DNA of 36,017 bases from Minisyncoccota bacterium (GTDB taxonomy: Bacteria > Patescibacteriota > Microgenomatia > UBA1400 > PJMF01). The notes beneath the pieces were generated by a model. It made no database searches. It was not told the DNA's origin and saw nothing but the letters and a program-made list of their open reading frames with translations. Both the position numbers and the translations under genes were made by a program. Below are positions 15,378 to 24,606 of this stretch, one piece after another. Each line of letters starts with the position of its first letter. Within the stretch, counting starts at the first letter, position 1. The stretch is from NCBI GenBank assembly GCA_009885085.1, contig VFLK01000050.1, positions 1-36,017 on the forward strand, given 5' to 3'.

Positions 15378-16484
15378 ATGGTTATAACAGGTCTTGCACT
15401 TCAGAATCTTCGCTCTCACAAAAGTTTTACTTTAAAATTCCCAAGCAAAACAACAATTATTGTTGGTGCCAATGCTATTGGTAAGACTAGTATTATTGAA
15501 GCACTAGCGCTTCTTTCTACGGGAAATAGTTTTAGAGCTGGTAGGGTTGAAGAAATGATTAATTTTGACGCAGATTTAGCGAGAGTTAAGGGAATTATTA
15601 ATTATAATTATGAGGCAGATTCATCCAAAGAATTAATAATGTCCAAAGAAGAAATTGAAAAAGATGAAATTGAGATTATCATCACTCGGGGAGAGGTAAA
15701 TGGAAAAAAAACTCAATACCGACTTTTTTCAGTAAATGGGGTTAAGCGTAGGAAAAAGGATGCAACTGGAAAATTTTACACAGTTGTTTTTCGACCAGAA
15801 GATATGAGGTTAATCGAAGGCTCTCCATCTCGTAGACGAATTTTTCTAGATACTATTCTTTCAATGATTCATCCCGAATATGAGGCGGCGGCAAAAAATT
15901 ATGATCAAACTTTGAGAAGAAGAAATAAATTGTTATTTCAAGTACGTGAGAGAGAACAACCTAGAACAAGTTTGCAGTATTGGAATATTAACCTAGCTAG
16001 ATATGGAGAAATTTTACAAAAGTATAGAAAAGATTTTGTAGCTAGTTTCACTGGTGTTGAGTTTCCAGTAAATTTTGAAATTGAGTATGATCCATCAGTA
16101 ATTTCAGACAAACGAATCGAACAATATATTGATAGAGAAATTGCCGCCGGTCACACGTTGATTGGGCCGCACAAAGACGACATCATTGTTTTCTTGACTC
16201 AAAAAGGAAGAAGATTGCGCTTAGATACTTTTGGCTCGAGGGGACAGCAAAGACTTGGAGTATTGTGGTTAAAATTTTGTGAGTTAGAATATTTAACATC
16301 CATAGCTGAAAATAAAAAAACACTATTATTACTAGATGATATATTATCAGAATTAGATGATGACAGTAAAATATTGGCTCTAAGTGTTTTAAAAAATTAT
16401 CAATCTGTTGTTACGACAACAGACGAAGGTTTGATTTCTGAGATTCAGAAACATTCTGATGATAGCATTGTTATTAAGTTATAA
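15378..16484 (+). CDS. recF: DNA replication and repair protein RecF
   Basis: I use ATG 15378 (MVITGLALQNLRSHKSF), 1 nt after the previous stop; the GTG 33 nt upstream lies inside the SpoIID-like gene. The 368-aa product has the normal RecF length. Walker A is VGANAIGKTS (residues 29-38), the ABC-type signature is SRGQQRLGVLWLK, and Walker B is LLLLDDILSELDD. The typical RecF elements FRPEDMRLIEGSPSRRR and GPHKDDI are present. RecF loads RecA with RecO and RecR at single-strand gaps. No dnaA, dnaN or gyrB neighbours are present, so this is not the usual oriC-linked recF context. Confidence 0.95.
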   Translation: MVITGLALQNLRSHKSFTLKFPSKTTIIVGANAIGKTSIIEALALLSTGNSFRAGRVEEMINFDADLARVKGIINYNYEADSSKELIMSKEEIEKDEIEIIITRGEVNGKKTQYRLFSVNGVKRRKKDATGKFYTVVFRPEDMRLIEGSPSRRRIFLDTILSMIHPEYEAAAKNYDQTLRRRNKLLFQVREREQPRTSLQYWNINLARYGEILQKYRKDFVASFTGVEFPVNFEIEYDPSVISDKRIEQYIDREIAAGHTLIGPHKDDIIVFLTQKGRRLRLDTFGSRGQQRLGVLWLKFCELEYLTSIAENKKTLLLLDDILSELDDDSKILALSVLKNYQSVVTTTDEGLISEIQKHSDDSIVIKL

Positions 16485-16502
16485 TTAACTTTAACAAAAT
16501 AT

Positions 16503-17324
16503 ATGAATACAGAAATTAAAAAATATTTACAAAACGTTAAGCTTCCTTCCGAAGGTTCTCATAAAGGACAAAATGGAAAGCTATTATTGATTGGTGGATC
16601 TGAGCTTTTTCATGCTGCTAGTAAATGGAGCCTAGATGTTGCTTCCAAGTTTGTAGATATGGTTTTTTATTCTTCAGTCCCTGACAATAATGATTTAATC
16701 AAAGCAGTAAAAGGGGATTTTTGGAATGGAATTGTTGTCCCTCGTGGCGAAGTTGATAATTATGCCGACGAAGCTGATTGTATTTTACTTGGTCCAGGAA
16801 TGGTTAGAGATCAAGAAACAAAAGAATTTGTTAATAACTTTGTGGCAAAGTTTTCGAATAAGAAATTAGTAATAGATGCCGGCGCTCTTCAAGTTATTGA
16901 TCCAAAGCTATTAAATAAAAATCACATTATTACGCCTCATAAACATGAGATGGCCAAACTTGAAGAGTCATTTAAAAATGCAAATTTAGATATTAATGAA
17001 CTTGAGACCACCATTTTGCATAAGGGTAAAATTGATAAAATTAGTTTCTTAAACGCTGACAAAACTAAAAAAATAATCGAAGTTGAAGGCGGTAATGCTG
17101 GCATGACTAAAGGTGGCAGTGGTGACTCTCTAGCAGGTTTAGTTGCCGCACTTTATTGTATTCAAGATAATGTGACTGCAGCAGTTGTTGGAAGCTATAT
17201 TAACAAAAAAGCAGGCGATGAACTATACAAAACCGTAGGTCCATACTTTAACACTTCGGATTTAGTAGAGATGATCCCTAAAGTTTTTTGGGAAACTATT
17301 AAAGAAAATAATTTGAAAATTTAA
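16503..17324 (+). CDS. nnrD: ADP-dependent NAD(P)H-hydrate dehydratase (YjeF C-terminal domain family)
   Basis: A 273-aa ribokinase-fold protein that repairs hydrated NAD(P)H. It shows KGQNGKLLLIGGS at the N-terminus, the LLGPGM motif, VIDAGAL, ITPHKHEMAKL, and the C-terminal nucleotide motif GGNAGMTKGGSGDSLAG with the catalytic Asp in GSGD. Only the dehydratase domain is encoded; the epimerase partner (NnrE) is not fused and not nearby. It follows recF by 18 nt and may share its transcript. Family call is strong; sugar-kinase activity is less likely given the GGNAGMTKGG motif. Confidence 0.88.
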   Translation: MNTEIKKYLQNVKLPSEGSHKGQNGKLLLIGGSELFHAASKWSLDVASKFVDMVFYSSVPDNNDLIKAVKGDFWNGIVVPRGEVDNYADEADCILLGPGMVRDQETKEFVNNFVAKFSNKKLVIDAGALQVIDPKLLNKNHIITPHKHEMAKLEESFKNANLDINELETTILHKGKIDKISFLNADKTKKIIEVEGGNAGMTKGGSGDSLAGLVAALYCIQDNVTAAVVGSYINKKAGDELYKTVGPYFNTSDLVEMIPKVFWETIKENNLKI

Positions 17325-17338
17325 ATAAATTTTATCTC

Positions 17339-17366
17339 TGCAAAATTTGCAATAATAAGTTATACT
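17339..17366 (+). promoter_or_regulatory. Candidate promoter and palindrome upstream of the Fic gene
   Basis: A 13-nt palindrome TGCAAAATTTGCA (17339-17351) precedes TATACT (17361-17366), a plausible -10 about 10 nt before ATG 17377. The palindrome would cover the -35 area, where a repressor could act. The Fic protein itself ends in a winged-helix-like domain, so self-control is conceivable, but this is inference from position. Confidence 0.3.
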
Positions 17367-17376
17367 CTGTCCTTAG

Positions 17377-18468
17377 ATGTATCAGCCAGAGTTCAAAATC
17401 ACAAGCAATCTTCTCACTTATATTTCAAGAATTGAGTCTTCAAAAACTCTAATTGATCATTCTCCTTTAGTTCCTGCATGGGAAGCAAAATTTAGAGACG
17501 AGGCATTTACTAGAACAGTTCATTACGGCACCAAAATTGAAGGAAACGACCTAACAAAGGAACAGGCTCAACAAGTTGTTAGATTGGAAAACATTGTAGA
17601 TACTTCCGAAATAGCCGAGAAAACTGGCATCATGGCCAGAGCGAGAGATATTCAAGAAGTTTTGAATTATCGTAATGTTATTTCGTGGAATGATAAGCAA
17701 CGAAGCGGAAATTTAAACACGCTTTTTACTGAAGATACTCTCAAAACAATTCATAAATTGACTGTCAGCAACTTAGTTGATGATAAATATTCTGGAATTT
17801 ATAGAGATAAACAAGTGATTGTTAAGAGTGCGGCAAACTCAAATATTATTTATAGACCACCGGTTTCAATGGAGATACCTTATTTAATTGAAGATTTTTT
17901 TGCTTGGGTGCATAGTGATGAAGCTCAACAAATTCATCCAATCTTTAGGGCAGCAATTGTTCATTATCAGTTGGTGCATATCCATCCATTTATAGAAGGA
18001 AACGGCAGAACAGCAAGAGCAATGGCGTCTCTAATGATGTATTCGCTTGATTATGATTTCAAAAAATTCTTTTCTATTGAACAATATTTTGACAGTGATG
18101 TTGATTCGTACTATCAGGCTTTATTATCGGTTCAACAAAGTAAAAATAATGATTTGAGCTATTGGCTTGAATATTTCTGTTATGGACTAGCAATCGAAAT
18201 AGATAAAATTAGGAATCAAGTAATGAGACTCTCAAAAGATTTAAAGTTAAAGAAGCAGCTTGGAAAGCAAGTTGCGTTGTCTGAGAGACAAATTATTTTA
18301 CTAGAGCTATTCCAGAATCAGGATGATGTCACGTCAGACGATATGAAAATGGTCTTGCCAAATGTTTCTGTTGATACAATTTTGAGAGATCTCAAAGACT
18401 TAATCGACAAAAAAGTTATTGAGAAGCATGGCGTCACCAAGGGTGTAAGTTACAAGTTGGTAGATTGA
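17377..18468 (+). CDS. Fic-family (AMPylase-like) protein with C-terminal winged helix
   Basis: A 363-aa protein. The Fic core motif HPFIEGNGRTAR is at residues 203-214 with catalytic His203, preceded by the flap region (SGIYRDKQVIV). An N-terminal helix carries TKIEGN (E55-N57), resembling the inhibitory Glu motif of class II Fic proteins, so activity is probably auto-inhibited. The last 70 or so residues (LSERQIILLELFQ to the end) look like a winged-helix DNA-binding domain, as in SoFic-like proteins. Fic enzymes usually transfer AMP to protein Ser/Thr/Tyr. The target is unknown. No antitoxin gene adjoins it, consistent with an internal inhibitory helix. Confidence 0.9.
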   Translation: MYQPEFKITSNLLTYISRIESSKTLIDHSPLVPAWEAKFRDEAFTRTVHYGTKIEGNDLTKEQAQQVVRLENIVDTSEIAEKTGIMARARDIQEVLNYRNVISWNDKQRSGNLNTLFTEDTLKTIHKLTVSNLVDDKYSGIYRDKQVIVKSAANSNIIYRPPVSMEIPYLIEDFFAWVHSDEAQQIHPIFRAAIVHYQLVHIHPFIEGNGRTARAMASLMMYSLDYDFKKFFSIEQYFDSDVDSYYQALLSVQQSKNNDLSYWLEYFCYGLAIEIDKIRNQVMRLSKDLKLKKQLGKQVALSERQIILLELFQNQDDVTSDDMKMVLPNVSVDTILRDLKDLIDKKVIEKHGVTKGVSYKLVD

Positions 18469-18492
18469 TTTGCGGTTGTGTTAAACTGACTT

Positions 18493-20421
18493 ATGCAATT
18501 TAGTAAATTTTCAAATTACCTCGAAAAACTGGAAAATACACCATCGCGTCTAGAGATGATGTATCAATTAGCGAATTTATTTGAGTCATTAGATGATGAA
18601 GAGATATCTCAAGCAAGCTATCTAATGCAGGGTAGTTTAGTACCATTATATTTATCCTTAGAATTTCAACTTTCAGTAAAAATGGTGATTAGGGCGTTAG
18701 CACGACTAGAATTAAAAAATGATGACGGTGAATCTGAGGAATTAGGAAAAAATAAGGGCTCAAGAGATGTTGAGTCAAGCCTCTTTGAAGATATTGATCC
18801 AGAATTCAGAGAGTTAACTTTAGATTCTAAAATTATAAGTATTACAAAAGACTATAAAAAAAGTGGCGATGTTGGTGATGTTACAAAAGAAATTGTCACT
18901 AGATTTCAATTGATAGCCGATAAAAATGGTTTAAGTTCTCAGACTGATCTTTCGGTTCTAGATGTTTATGAAAAATTAATAGAAATTGCTCTAGACAATG
19001 GATCTGGCTCTCAAGACAGAAAAGTGGATAAATTGTCAAAGTTATTAATGGATTTAGATGCTGTTTCATCAAAATTTGTTGCAAGAATAGTGATCGGAAA
19101 GTTAAGACTTGGGTTTTCTGCAATGACCATGCTTGACGCCTTGTCTTGGTCAGTTCTTGTAAGCAAGGATCATAGAAATTTACTTGAAAATGCTTATCAA
19201 AAAAGAGCTGATGTGGGAGAGTTAGCAAAAACATATATAAAAATTTCGCGAACTCTAAAAAAAGTTTCTAAAGATGAATTTCCTTCAAAATTGGCATTTG
19301 AATTAAATAGTAACTATTTAGTTGCGGCTGGAACTCCAGTAATTCCTGCTCTTTGTCAGAGATTAAATTCATCCGAAGAAATTATTGAAAAAATGGGTGA
19401 AGTTTTTGCCGAACCAAAATATGATGGACTGCGAATTCACATTCACTATTCAAAAAATGGTTTTAATATCTTGGGCGGTGCTGGTGACAAAGATGCTTCT
19501 GGAAATTTAATAAATGTCAAAGCATTTACTAGAAATTTGGAAGACGTGACGCATATGTTTCCCGAACTAAAAACCGTGGCAGAAACTTTAAAATGTGATA
19601 ATTGTATTTTAGATGCGGAAGCAATTGGTTACGATAATGAAACAGGAAAACTGTTACCTTTTCAAGAAACAATTACTCGTAAACGAAAACATTTAGTTGC
19701 TGAGCAGTCAAAAAAAGTACCCATAAGGTTTTATGTTTTTGATTGCTTATTTTTAGATAATAACTCGCTTTTGGATGAAAAGTTGCAATCAAGAAAAGAT
19801 CTATTAAGGAATGTATTTGAAGATAATGACACTATTAGGTATACAGAAACTTTAGTGATCGGTGACCCGAAGATTCTAAAAGAATTTCATGAGTTACAAT
19901 TGGGAAGTGGGCTTGAAGGAGCCGTGATGAAGCAGCGAAATTCTAGCTATAAAAGTGGTAGAAAAGGTTGGCAGTGGGTTAAAATAAAAGAGGAAGAAGG
20001 CACTTCGGGAAAACTTAAAGATACTTTAGATTTAGTTGTCATGGGCTATTATTTTGGACGGGGCAAACGGTCTCAATTTGGAGTGGGAGCATTTTTGGGA
20101 GGTGTTCTAAATGAGAATCAAGAAGTAAAAACTATTGCAAAAATTGGAACAGGATTGACTGATGAACAGTTCAAAGATTTAAAAAAACGCATTGATTTAC
20201 TTGAAACCAAAGAGAAGCCTGAAATTTATGAAGTCGATAAATTACTCGTTCCTGATGTTTGGATGCTCCCAGAACTAGTGGTCGAAATTGCGGCAGATGA
20301 AATTACCAAATCTCCAAGTCACACTGCTGGAGTTGCATTGCGCTTTCCCAGACTAATTAAGTTTAGAGATGATAAAAATTGGATTGATGCAACCACAATC
20401 GCTGAATTAGATAAATTTTAG
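18493..20421 (+). CDS. lig: ATP-dependent DNA ligase, archaeal type
   Basis: A 642-aa ligase that seals nicks using ATP. It has an N-terminal DNA-binding helical domain (about 1-230), then the nucleotidyltransferase motif I EPKYDGLRIH with the AMP-accepting Lys309. Further motifs are CILDAEAIGYD (motif III), EGAVMKQR (motif IV) and WQWVKIKEE (motif V), and an OB-fold C-terminal domain with LDLVVMGYYFGRGKRSQFGV. Length and layout match archaeal replicative ligases, not the short bacterial LigD/LigC forms. Such ligases are known in many CPR bacteria beside NAD-dependent LigA. It lies 24 nt after the fic gene. Confidence 0.94.
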   Translation: MQFSKFSNYLEKLENTPSRLEMMYQLANLFESLDDEEISQASYLMQGSLVPLYLSLEFQLSVKMVIRALARLELKNDDGESEELGKNKGSRDVESSLFEDIDPEFRELTLDSKIISITKDYKKSGDVGDVTKEIVTRFQLIADKNGLSSQTDLSVLDVYEKLIEIALDNGSGSQDRKVDKLSKLLMDLDAVSSKFVARIVIGKLRLGFSAMTMLDALSWSVLVSKDHRNLLENAYQKRADVGELAKTYIKISRTLKKVSKDEFPSKLAFELNSNYLVAAGTPVIPALCQRLNSSEEIIEKMGEVFAEPKYDGLRIHIHYSKNGFNILGGAGDKDASGNLINVKAFTRNLEDVTHMFPELKTVAETLKCDNCILDAEAIGYDNETGKLLPFQETITRKRKHLVAEQSKKVPIRFYVFDCLFLDNNSLLDEKLQSRKDLLRNVFEDNDTIRYTETLVIGDPKILKEFHELQLGSGLEGAVMKQRNSSYKSGRKGWQWVKIKEEEGTSGKLKDTLDLVVMGYYFGRGKRSQFGVGAFLGGVLNENQEVKTIAKIGTGLTDEQFKDLKKRIDLLETKEKPEIYEVDKLLVPDVWMLPELVVEIAADEITKSPSHTAGVALRFPRLIKFRDDKNWIDATTIAELDKF

Positions 20422-20454
20422 TATTCTTGACGAATAAAAGGTATAATACAACAT

Positions 20455-21672
20455 ATGAAAATTGTTGTTTTTGCTGATATTTTTTTTCCACACATTGATG
20501 GAGTTACAAATAGTCTTGTCCATTTAATAAAAGAATATGAGCGATTGGGCCACAAAGTTTTGGTTTTTGCTCCAAAGGCAAAAGGAAGCAAAGGAGTAAA
20601 AATCAAAGGTGTTAAACTCATATTTTTACCTTCAATTCCTGTTGTTGTATATCCAGATTTGATGCTAGGTATGTTTTCTAGAGAGCTTTTTTCAGTCTTG
20701 AGAAAATTTTCACCAGATATTGTGCATGTGATTGGCCCTGGCTCAGTAGGTAGTATGGGTCTGTTTTATTCTAAGATAGCGAATGTTAAATCAGTTGCTG
20801 CTTTTCATGGCTATATTATGGAACCGGAGTATCTAAGTTTGCTTGGAATTAAAAATCACGGTGTTAAAGTTGCTCAAAAAATATTGTGGTCTCTTGCTAA
20901 AACATTTTATGACAGAGCGGATGCTGTCGTCACTCCTTCAATATTTGTAAAAAATGATCTCTTAAGCCACGATTTTTCTAGTCCAATAAGCGTTATTAGA
21001 AATGCGGTCAATTTTTCAAATGTTGAACTAGAAAAAGATCAGCAACAAGAGTTTATTAAAAAATATTCTCTCTTAAAATCTAAAGTAGTTCTATATGTTG
21101 GCAGGGTTAGCCTTGAAAAGAATATTGAGATTCTAATTAAAAGTTTTGTAACTGTCGTTAAAAAAGTGCCAGACTCAAAATTACTAATAGTTGGAGCTGG
21201 TCCAGATTTAGAGCGTTTACAAAAACTTGCGTCAGATCTCAATATAGATAAACAGGTTATTTTTTCTGGAGAACTAAAAAACTTGGATTTGGTTAAAAAA
21301 GGTATTTTTAAACTCGCTAAAGTTTTTGTTACGGCTAGCCATAGCGAAGTTCAACCAGTGAGCGTTATTGAAGCAATGAACTTTGGTCTACCAATTGTGG
21401 CAGCGCATTCCAGAGGTCTTGTTGAAATGGTTCAAGAAAATGGATATCTTGCAGATGGTGATAATTCAGATGAATTTGCTAATAAGATCTCAAAAATTTT
21501 ATTAGATGATAAATTGCAAAAGGAGATGTCGAAAAATTCAATTCAATTAGTTAAAGATTATTCAATTGCTAACTCTGCGAAACAACATCTTGAATTATAT
21601 AGCAAACTAATTTCTCAAAAAAAAGAAAGACGATCGGTTGGGAAGTATTTAAAGTCAAAAATAAATATTTAG
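20455..21672 (+). CDS. Glycosyltransferase family 4 (GT-B), diacylglycerol or mannosyl-transferase type
   Basis: A 405-aa GT-B enzyme. The N-terminal Rossmann domain has DIFFPHIDGVTNSLVHLI and IVHVIGPGSVGSMG; the C-terminal half has LYVGRVSLEKNIEILI, LLIVGAGPD, and the GT4 EX7E motif in SHSEVQPVSVIEAM (E298 and E306). The pattern resembles enzymes glycosylating diacylglycerol or phosphatidyl-inositol in Gram-positives. It starts 33 nt after the ligase gene and is convergent, with a 1-nt gap, with a GT2 gene. It probably makes a membrane glycolipid or envelope glycan. The donor sugar cannot be read from the sequence. Confidence 0.88.
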   Translation: MKIVVFADIFFPHIDGVTNSLVHLIKEYERLGHKVLVFAPKAKGSKGVKIKGVKLIFLPSIPVVVYPDLMLGMFSRELFSVLRKFSPDIVHVIGPGSVGSMGLFYSKIANVKSVAAFHGYIMEPEYLSLLGIKNHGVKVAQKILWSLAKTFYDRADAVVTPSIFVKNDLLSHDFSSPISVIRNAVNFSNVELEKDQQQEFIKKYSLLKSKVVLYVGRVSLEKNIEILIKSFVTVVKKVPDSKLLIVGAGPDLERLQKLASDLNIDKQVIFSGELKNLDLVKKGIFKLAKVFVTASHSEVQPVSVIEAMNFGLPIVAAHSRGLVEMVQENGYLADGDNSDEFANKISKILLDDKLQKEMSKNSIQLVKDYSIANSAKQHLELYSKLISQKKERRSVGKYLKSKINI

Positions 21673-21673
21673 A

Positions 21674-22411
21674 TTAATCGAGGTTTTTAGCAACTTTAGT
21701 TCCACCATTCATTTGATACCCAAAATCAGAATCTTTGAAATCTTTGCCTTTTATATAGTAGTTATACGAAGACTTTGATTGATTCTTAATAGTTTTTAAA
21801 ATTCCATCGGATGAAATCCTTCTAATAGATAATATATATCGAGGGTATTTGAAGATTTTAAAAGAATAGCCTTTTTCAATCAAATTCTGAACAAAAATGC
21901 CATCCTCCATCATTTTTTGTTTTTCATCAAAAGGATATCTTAGTGCTAAGTGAATTTTCACACCTAACATAGCTCCATAAGCTGCTTTTTTTTCAAATTT
22001 ATCATGAAATAGCAGCCAAAAATTAGCCATTGTTTCCATAATTTTATTTTCATCGATCTTCACTAGGGTGTTAAAAATATCAATTTTTTTAAATTTTGAT
22101 ATCTGAAGTTTGATATTTTTCAAAAATGATGAGTCTAGCCGATTGTCAGCATCCATATAGATGACCCATTTACCTTTCGCAAGCTTTGTTCCAGTATTTC
22201 TTTGGAAACTAACGTTTCTAACATCCACAATGTTTGATATGACATTGAATTTTTTAGCAAATTCAACTGTTTTGTCATCTGATTTTCCGTCAACGTGAAT
22301 AATTTCAAAATCCTTAAATGTTTGTAAAGTTAGATCAATTAATAGGTGAGGTAAGTATGCTTCTTCGTTTAAAGTTGGTATTACAATTGAAAAGAAAGGC
22401 CCTTTTTTCAT
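21674..22411 (-). CDS. Glycosyltransferase family 2 (GT-A)
   Basis: A 245-aa GT2 enzyme with the start FSIVIPTLNEEAYLPHLL, the nucleotide-binding HVDGKSDDKT and the metal-binding DxD-type YMDADNRLDSS. The C-terminal region has no clear multi-TM segment, so it is probably peripheral to the membrane. It is on the minus strand, convergent with the GT4 gene and divergent from pth. Neighbouring glycosyltransferases suggest a common envelope glycan pathway using the polyprenyl carrier. Donor and acceptor are unknown. Confidence 0.86.
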   Translation of the reverse strand: MKKGPFFSIVIPTLNEEAYLPHLLIDLTLQTFKDFEIIHVDGKSDDKTVEFAKKFNVISNIVDVRNVSFQRNTGTKLAKGKWVIYMDADNRLDSSFLKNIKLQISKFKKIDIFNTLVKIDENKIMETMANFWLLFHDKFEKKAAYGAMLGVKIHLALRYPFDEKQKMMEDGIFVQNLIEKGYSFKIFKYPRYILSIRRISSDGILKTIKNQSKSSYNYYIKGKDFKDSDFGYQMNGGTKVAKNLD

Positions 22412-22412
22412 A

Positions 22413-22462
22413 TTGTGTATTATAACAGGGAGACTGTTACAATGTATTAATTAGGATGGAGG
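22413..22462 (+). promoter_or_regulatory. Promoter region and strong ribosome binding site of pth
   Basis: TTGTGT (22413-22418) and TACAAT (22438-22443) form a weak promoter with a long 19-bp spacer. An inverted repeat TAACAG-GGAGA-CTGTTA (22423-22439) lies between and across the -10 and looks operator-like. AGGATGGAGG (22453-22462) is the clearest Shine-Dalgarno sequence in the window, 7 nt before ATG 22470. Most other genes here lack such a site and start by overlap or short gaps. Confidence 0.4.
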
Positions 22463-22469
22463 CCAATAT

Positions 22470-23012
22470 ATGAACATCATTGCAGGATTGGGTAATCCAG
22501 GAGATATTTACACTAATACCAGGCATAACGCTGGTTTTGAAATTGTACAAAATTTGAGCGAAACACTAGGCTGCCCACAGTTTTCCCTTAAAAAAAAGAT
22601 GCAGTCAGAGGTATGCAAATTAGATCAAAATGTATTTGTTAAACCTCAAACCTTCATGAATGGTTCTGGATTTTCAATCAAGGCGGTAATAGATTATTAT
22701 CTTAAGAAACCTCAAACAAGTTATGAAAATCTTTATGTAATTCATGATGATCTAGATATAGTTTTAGGAGATTTTAAAATTAAATTTGGCAGTGGTCCAG
22801 CGGGACACAATGGCCTTATGTCTATTTATCAGCACTTGGGAACTAAAAATTTCTGGCATGTTAGAATTGGGATTGATACGAGAGAAGGCGACAGAAAAAT
22901 GTCCTCTCCAGTTTATGTTCTGCAGAGATTTAATGTTAACGAAACTCAAAAATTCACTTCAGTAAAAATGGAAGTTGTCAAAAGACTCATTAATCTAATC
23001 AAATCAGAATAA
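22470..23012 (+). CDS. pth: Peptidyl-tRNA hydrolase
   Basis: A 180-aa enzyme that releases peptides from dropped-off peptidyl-tRNA. It has IAGLGNPGDIYTNTRHNAGF with catalytic His19, KPQTFMNGSG with Asn64, IHDDLDI with Asp93/94, and GSGPAGHNGLMSI. Length is normal for bacterial Pth. It is preceded by a strong ribosome binding site and followed after 3 nt by the MFS gene. Confidence 0.96.
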   Translation: MNIIAGLGNPGDIYTNTRHNAGFEIVQNLSETLGCPQFSLKKKMQSEVCKLDQNVFVKPQTFMNGSGFSIKAVIDYYLKKPQTSYENLYVIHDDLDIVLGDFKIKFGSGPAGHNGLMSIYQHLGTKNFWHVRIGIDTREGDRKMSSPVYVLQRFNVNETQKFTSVKMEVVKRLINLIKSE

Positions 23013-23015
23013 TTT

Positions 23016-24245
23016 ATGCCTAGAATTGGATCACATCATCTTCATCTGCCTCATATTACCTATGATGATAGCAAAAACATGAAGTTACTTTATGGAATTA
23101 GAGTAACTAGAGATTTGGTAAATAAAATGGCTTTGTTTTTTTTGCCAATTTTTCTTTATTCGATTGGTTCTGAAACAAATTTTTTATCATTTCTACCGTT
23201 TTCAAATTTTCAAAGAGGGATGCTGACCATATCTCTTTATTATGTTATCTATGGAATGGTTGGTCTAGCAATTGGTATATATTCTGGAAAACTGTTGGGA
23301 AAAATTGGTTATCAAAGAAGCTTCGTCCTGTCTTTAACTTTGAGAACACTGATGTTTGTTGCGCTATATTTTTCAAAATTTAGTCCTATTCTTATCGTAG
23401 TCTCAGCAATTATTGATAGTGTAAATGCGCAATTTTTTTGGGCAGGTTATTTTTCTTTGTTAAGTAAAACAGCTCATAAAAGTAATATGGGCAAGGACCT
23501 GAGTTTAATACAATTTTTATTACAAACAGTAGCAATGATTTCTCCAGCAATTAGTGGCGTAATAGCATATCTTCTCGGATTTGAGTATCTCTTTTTAATT
23601 GGGATAGTTATGAATCTTTTATCAAGTGTTTTTGCTTTAATGATGGATGTAAAAATTCATGAAAATAATGTAAGTTTTGCAAATTTTAAAGTTTGGATAA
23701 AGGATAGAAAGTTTCTTCAATTAGGAATTGCTAACTCTGGCAGAAATATCAATGACTTAGTGATGTATTTGTGGTCACTATATATATATTTTCTTTTAGG
23801 ATCAGTAGATAGAGTTGGATATTTGTATACATTTTCATTGTTTTTGGCGATGACTTTTACATTTTTTATTGGAAAATATATCGATCATCATAAAAATAAA
23901 AAACCTTTTTACATGTCCGGAGGATTTATCTCATTTTTATGGTTAGTAAGAACTCAGGTTTTTGATGTTTGGAGCATAGCTTTGGTAGATACATTTGATA
24001 GATTAGCAACAAACGTTTATTCTCTATTTTTTGATGCAATGTTTTTCAAGCGTGGCAAGGGACATTTATCAGATGAATACTTTACTTACTTGGAAATGAT
24101 TTTAAATTTTAGTAGGATTATTTTTTGGTCATTATTTGGAATATTTTTTCTTTTTTATTCATCTTGGAACTCAATTTTTGTATTCGCTGGAATTGCTATA
24201 CTAGTAGGTATGTTAATTAGTGAAAAAAAACCAGATTATGTCTGA
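23016..24245 (+). CDS. MFS-like multi-pass membrane transporter
   Basis: A 409-aa protein with about 11-12 hydrophobic helices in two halves separated near residue 215 (the basic stretch FANFKVWIKDRKF). The loop after the second helix contains GKLLGKIGYQRSF, similar to the A-type loop motif of the major facilitator superfamily. The N-terminus is His-rich (MPRIGSHHLHLPH). Substrate is not evident. It sits 3 nt after pth and its last codons overlap the next small gene by 8 nt. It could also be a distant MFS-like lipid or drug exporter. Confidence 0.72.
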   Translation: MPRIGSHHLHLPHITYDDSKNMKLLYGIRVTRDLVNKMALFFLPIFLYSIGSETNFLSFLPFSNFQRGMLTISLYYVIYGMVGLAIGIYSGKLLGKIGYQRSFVLSLTLRTLMFVALYFSKFSPILIVVSAIIDSVNAQFFWAGYFSLLSKTAHKSNMGKDLSLIQFLLQTVAMISPAISGVIAYLLGFEYLFLIGIVMNLLSSVFALMMDVKIHENNVSFANFKVWIKDRKFLQLGIANSGRNINDLVMYLWSLYIYFLLGSVDRVGYLYTFSLFLAMTFTFFIGKYIDHHKNKKPFYMSGGFISFLWLVRTQVFDVWSIALVDTFDRLATNVYSLFFDAMFFKRGKGHLSDEYFTYLEMILNFSRIIFWSLFGIFFLFYSSWNSIFVFAGIAILVGMLISEKKPDYV

Positions 24246-24606
24246 TCAAATGGATTTTGGGTTTAATAAACCATTAGTAAAAAGTACAACTAATAATAAT
24301 CAGAAAAGTAAGAAAGGATTTAGTGAAATTGGTTCGTTATTAGAAAAATATAACCTTGAAGACAAGGGTGGTTATATAACTCAGGAATTTCAGGATTATG
24401 GCTATAGGTTAGCAGTATCTCTAAATGACATGAGTCATAAAAGTTTGTATATTAGAATGGCAAAAACAGTTGATCGAGGAATTTTAGAAAGGGCATTGTC
24501 ATTTGTGACAGATGCGAGTTCAGCAAAAAGTAAAGCAAGACTATTTATGTGGAAGGTAAAACAGCTTAAAGAAGAAAAAAAGCTGAATAAAAAAAATGAA
24601 AACTAG
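24238..24606 (+). CDS. Conserved-looking small soluble protein, unknown function
   Basis: I choose ATG 24238 (MSDQMDFGFNKPL), overlapping the MFS stop by 8 nt; a GTG 18 nt upstream is less likely. The 122-aa product has a polar, low-complexity N-terminus (about 1-30) and a folded-looking helical part (about 33-120) containing EFQDYGYRLAVSLND, SLYIRMAKTVDRGILERAL and SKARLFMWKVKQLKEEKK. No TM or signal. It overlaps the GH3 gene by 11 nt, so it is embedded in an operon. I do not recognise the family. The basic helical C-terminus could bind nucleic acid or protein. Confidence 0.6.
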   Translation: MSDQMDFGFNKPLVKSTTNNNQKSKKGFSEIGSLLEKYNLEDKGGYITQEFQDYGYRLAVSLNDMSHKSLYIRMAKTVDRGILERALSFVTDASSAKSKARLFMWKVKQLKEEKKLNKKNEN

